44,803 bases of DNA, from positions 1 through 44,803 of the forward strand of contig SPVA01000114.1 in the NCBI GenBank assembly GCA_013530545.1. Direction: 5' to 3'. Shown here in pieces: positions 43,262 to 44,803 of this stretch. The notes under the pieces are model-generated. The model searched no databases. It had not been told where the DNA came from and worked only from the letters and a program-made list of their open reading frames with translations. The stretch's first letter is position 1, and each line of letters starts with the position of its first letter. The stretch comes from Acinetobacter lwoffii (GTDB taxonomy: Bacteria; Pseudomonadota; Gammaproteobacteria; Pseudomonadales; Moraxellaceae). The translations under genes and the position numbers were made by a program.

Positions 43262-44644
43262 TTAGTATTTATAAGCATCCGCTTTAAACGGACCTTCAAC
43301 TTGAACGCCCAAGTAATCCGCTTGTTCTTGAGTCAATTGAGTCAAGACACCACCGAAACCAGCAACCATCGCAGCAGCAACCTCTTCATCTAATTTCTTA
43401 GGAAGAAGCTCTACACGAATTTGTGCAGCTTTTTCAGATTCTGGAAGATCAGCAAATTTCTCAGCGAACAAATGCATTTGACCCAATACCTGGTTGGCAA
43501 ATGAACCATCCATAATACGTGATGGGTGACCAGTCGCATTACCCAGGTTCACCAAACGGCCTTCAGAAAGAAGGATCAGGTAATCATTTTCATTTTCTGA
43601 ACGATACACTTGGTGTACTTGAGGTTTAACTTCAACCCACTTGTAACCACGTAGGTAAGCTGTATCAATTTCAGTATCGAAGTGACCGATGTTACATACA
43701 ACAGCGCCCGCTTTTAATGAATCAAGCATTGCTGAATCACAAACGTGGTAGTTACCCGTAGTCGTTACGATCAGGTCAGTATTCTGAAGAAGGTCAACAT
43801 TGATGTCTTCTTTCTTGCCAGTTTGCACACCATTTTTGTATGGAGATACAACTTCGTAACCGTCCATGCATGCTTGCATTGCACAAATTGGATCAACTTC
43901 AGTTACGCGTACAATCATGCCTTCTTGACGAAGGGATTGAGCAGAACCTTTACCTACGTCACCGTAACCGATTACCAGCGCACGACGGCCAGATAAAAGC
44001 ATATCTGTACCACGTTTGATTGCATCATTTAGTGAGTGACGGCAACCGTATTTGTTGTCGTTTTTAGACTTGGTTACTGAATCATTTACGTTGATTGCAG
44101 GAACTTTTAAAGTGCCATCACGAAGCATTTCGTACAGACGTTGAACACCTGTCGTTGTTTCTTCAGTTACACCGTGAATTTTTGCAATCACTTCTGGGTA
44201 TTTTTCGTGAACAAGTAGCGTTAAATCACCGCCATCGTCAAGAATCATGTTGGCATCCCAAGGTTTGCCATTTACATTGATTTGTTGTTCAAGACACCAC
44301 ATGTATTCTTCTTCAGTTTCGCCTTTCCAAGCAAATACAGGAATGCCCGCAGCAGCGATAGCAGCAGCAGCATGGTCTTGAGTAGAGAAGATGTTACATG
44401 AAGTCCAGCGAACTTCAGCGCCCAATTCAACCAGTGTTTCAATTAAAACGGCAGTTTGAATGGTCATGTGGATACAGCCGAGAATTTTCGCGCCTGCAAG
44501 TGGTTTTGCTGCTGAGTAGCGTTTACGCAGACCCATGAGGGCTGGCATTTCAGCTTCAGCAAGTTTAATTTCTTTACGGCCGTAATCAGCAAGTGAAATA
44601 TCAGCAACTTTGTAATCTGTAAATGAAGCAGTAACCGCGTTCAT
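43262..44644 (-). CDS. ahcY: S-adenosylhomocysteine hydrolase (adenosylhomocysteinase)
   Basis: The 460-residue enzyme starts with [18 protein letters not shown]. It contains the substrate motifs [17 protein letters not shown] and EEYMWCLEQ, the NAD-binding [16 protein letters not shown], the signature [11 protein letters not shown], and the C-terminal PFKADAYKY with the Lys-Tyr that reaches into the partner's NAD site. It hydrolyses S-adenosylhomocysteine to homocysteine and adenosine. An AGGAG ribosome-binding site lies 8 bases before the ATG. An SAH riboswitch precedes it, so the enzyme rises when its substrate accumulates. Confidence 0.96.
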   Translation of the reverse strand: MNAVTASFTDYKVADISLADYGRKEIKLAEAEMPALMGLRKRYSAAKPLAGAKILGCIHMTIQTAVLIETLVELGAEVRWTSCNIFSTQDHAAAAIAAAGIPVFAWKGETEEEYMWCLEQQINVNGKPWDANMILDDGGDLTLLVHEKYPEVIAKIHGVTEETTTGVQRLYEMLRDGTLKVPAINVNDSVTKSKNDNKYGCRHSLNDAIKRGTDMLLSGRRALVIGYGDVGKGSAQSLRQEGMIVRVTEVDPICAMQACMDGYEVVSPYKNGVQTGKKEDINVDLLQNTDLIVTTTGNYHVCDSAMLDSLKAGAVVCNIGHFDTEIDTAYLRGYKWVEVKPQVHQVYRSENENDYLILLSEGRLVNLGNATGHPSRIMDGSFANQVLGQMHLFAEKFADLPESEKAAQIRVELLPKKLDEEVAAAMVAGFGGVLTQLTQEQADYLGVQVEGPFKADAYKY

Positions 44645-44684
44645 CAGGATCTCCTAGGAAAAAATAGATTGGATCGTTCTGTTC

Positions 44685-44781
44685 GCGGATGCCGTTGTTG
44701 ATCAGAACGAATGTCTGACCGATGGTCGAGCCTAGCGATTTTACATTTAGTGCCTGTAAAACGTCGCAGCATCCCTCGACT
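44685..44781 (-). promoter_or_regulatory. SAH riboswitch upstream of ahcY
   Basis: On the minus strand the pattern is GTCGAGGGATGCTGCGAC, then about 35 bases including an AT-rich hairpin, AGGCTCGAC, and later CAACGGCATCC. GTCGAG pairs with CTCGAC (P1), and GGATGC pairs with GCATCC as a pseudoknot. This matches the SAH-riboswitch layout (CGAGG, GCUGCRAC, CAGGCUCG, AACGGC), located where such elements occur. Binding of SAH is expected to raise ahcY expression. Confidence 0.8.
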
Positions 44782-44803
44782 AGCGCCGTATTGTACTTGG
44801 ATT

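Noticed and set aside
1..44803. CRISPR array or replication origin
   Set aside because: No regularly spaced repeats, no cas genes, and no dnaA-box cluster were seen on reading the window.

Overview
The window reads as an Acinetobacter chromosome. The base composition is AT-rich, the right third carries a conserved housekeeping block (tRNA-Ser, pdxB, epmA, cca, maeB, rsmE, metF, ahcY), and the cyclohexanone monooxygenase is, as far as I can tell from memory, essentially that of the classic cyclohexanol-degrading Acinetobacter strains (NCIMB 9871 / SE19). No database search was possible, so all family names rest on motifs, length and context.

Layout. (1) 1-1595: the end of an IS4/IS701-like element that truncates a UvrD/HelD-type helicase gene. 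(2) 2038-8029: four overlapping genes encoding a ComEC-like metallo-beta-lactamase-fold hydrolase, a trypsin-like protease, a small protein and an SMC/Rad50-like ATPase. This fits a Lamassu-family (ABC three-component) anti-phage system of the hydrolase-plus-protease type. (3) 8134-9700: a complete IS3-family element with a duplicated end, followed by a decayed second IS3 relic. (4) 10212-21096: the cyclohexanol catabolic genes, chnC, chnD, an outer-membrane channel gene and chnA on the plus strand and chnB-chnE-chnR on the minus strand, separated by an IS110-family element and a dead IS481-family element. (5) 21564-30616: ETF:ubiquinone oxidoreductase, acyl-CoA dehydrogenase, enoyl-CoA hydratase, 3-hydroxyacyl-CoA dehydrogenase, thiolase, a class III CoA-transferase and an IclR regulator. 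(6) 30620-32065: a P4-type integrase and a 20-bp copy of the tRNA-Ser 3' end. (7) 32333-44803: core genome.

How it works together. ChnA oxidises cyclohexanol to cyclohexanone, ChnB inserts oxygen to give caprolactone, ChnC opens the lactone to 6-hydroxyhexanoate, and ChnD and ChnE oxidise this to adipate. The neighbouring cluster can activate adipate as its CoA ester and run one beta-oxidation round to acetyl-CoA and succinyl-CoA, with ETF-QO taking the electrons from the dehydrogenase. A near-identical palindrome (core CCGC-N3-GCGG) lies in the divergent promoter of this second cluster and in front of its IclR gene, marking a likely regulon. The integrase and the repeated tRNA-Ser end suggest that most or all of positions 1-32065 is a genomic island carrying a defence system and a full catabolic route.

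Other regulatory features are an SAH riboswitch in front of ahcY, a hairpin that appears to hold the cca ribosome-binding site, and a candidate bridge-RNA region in the IS110 element.
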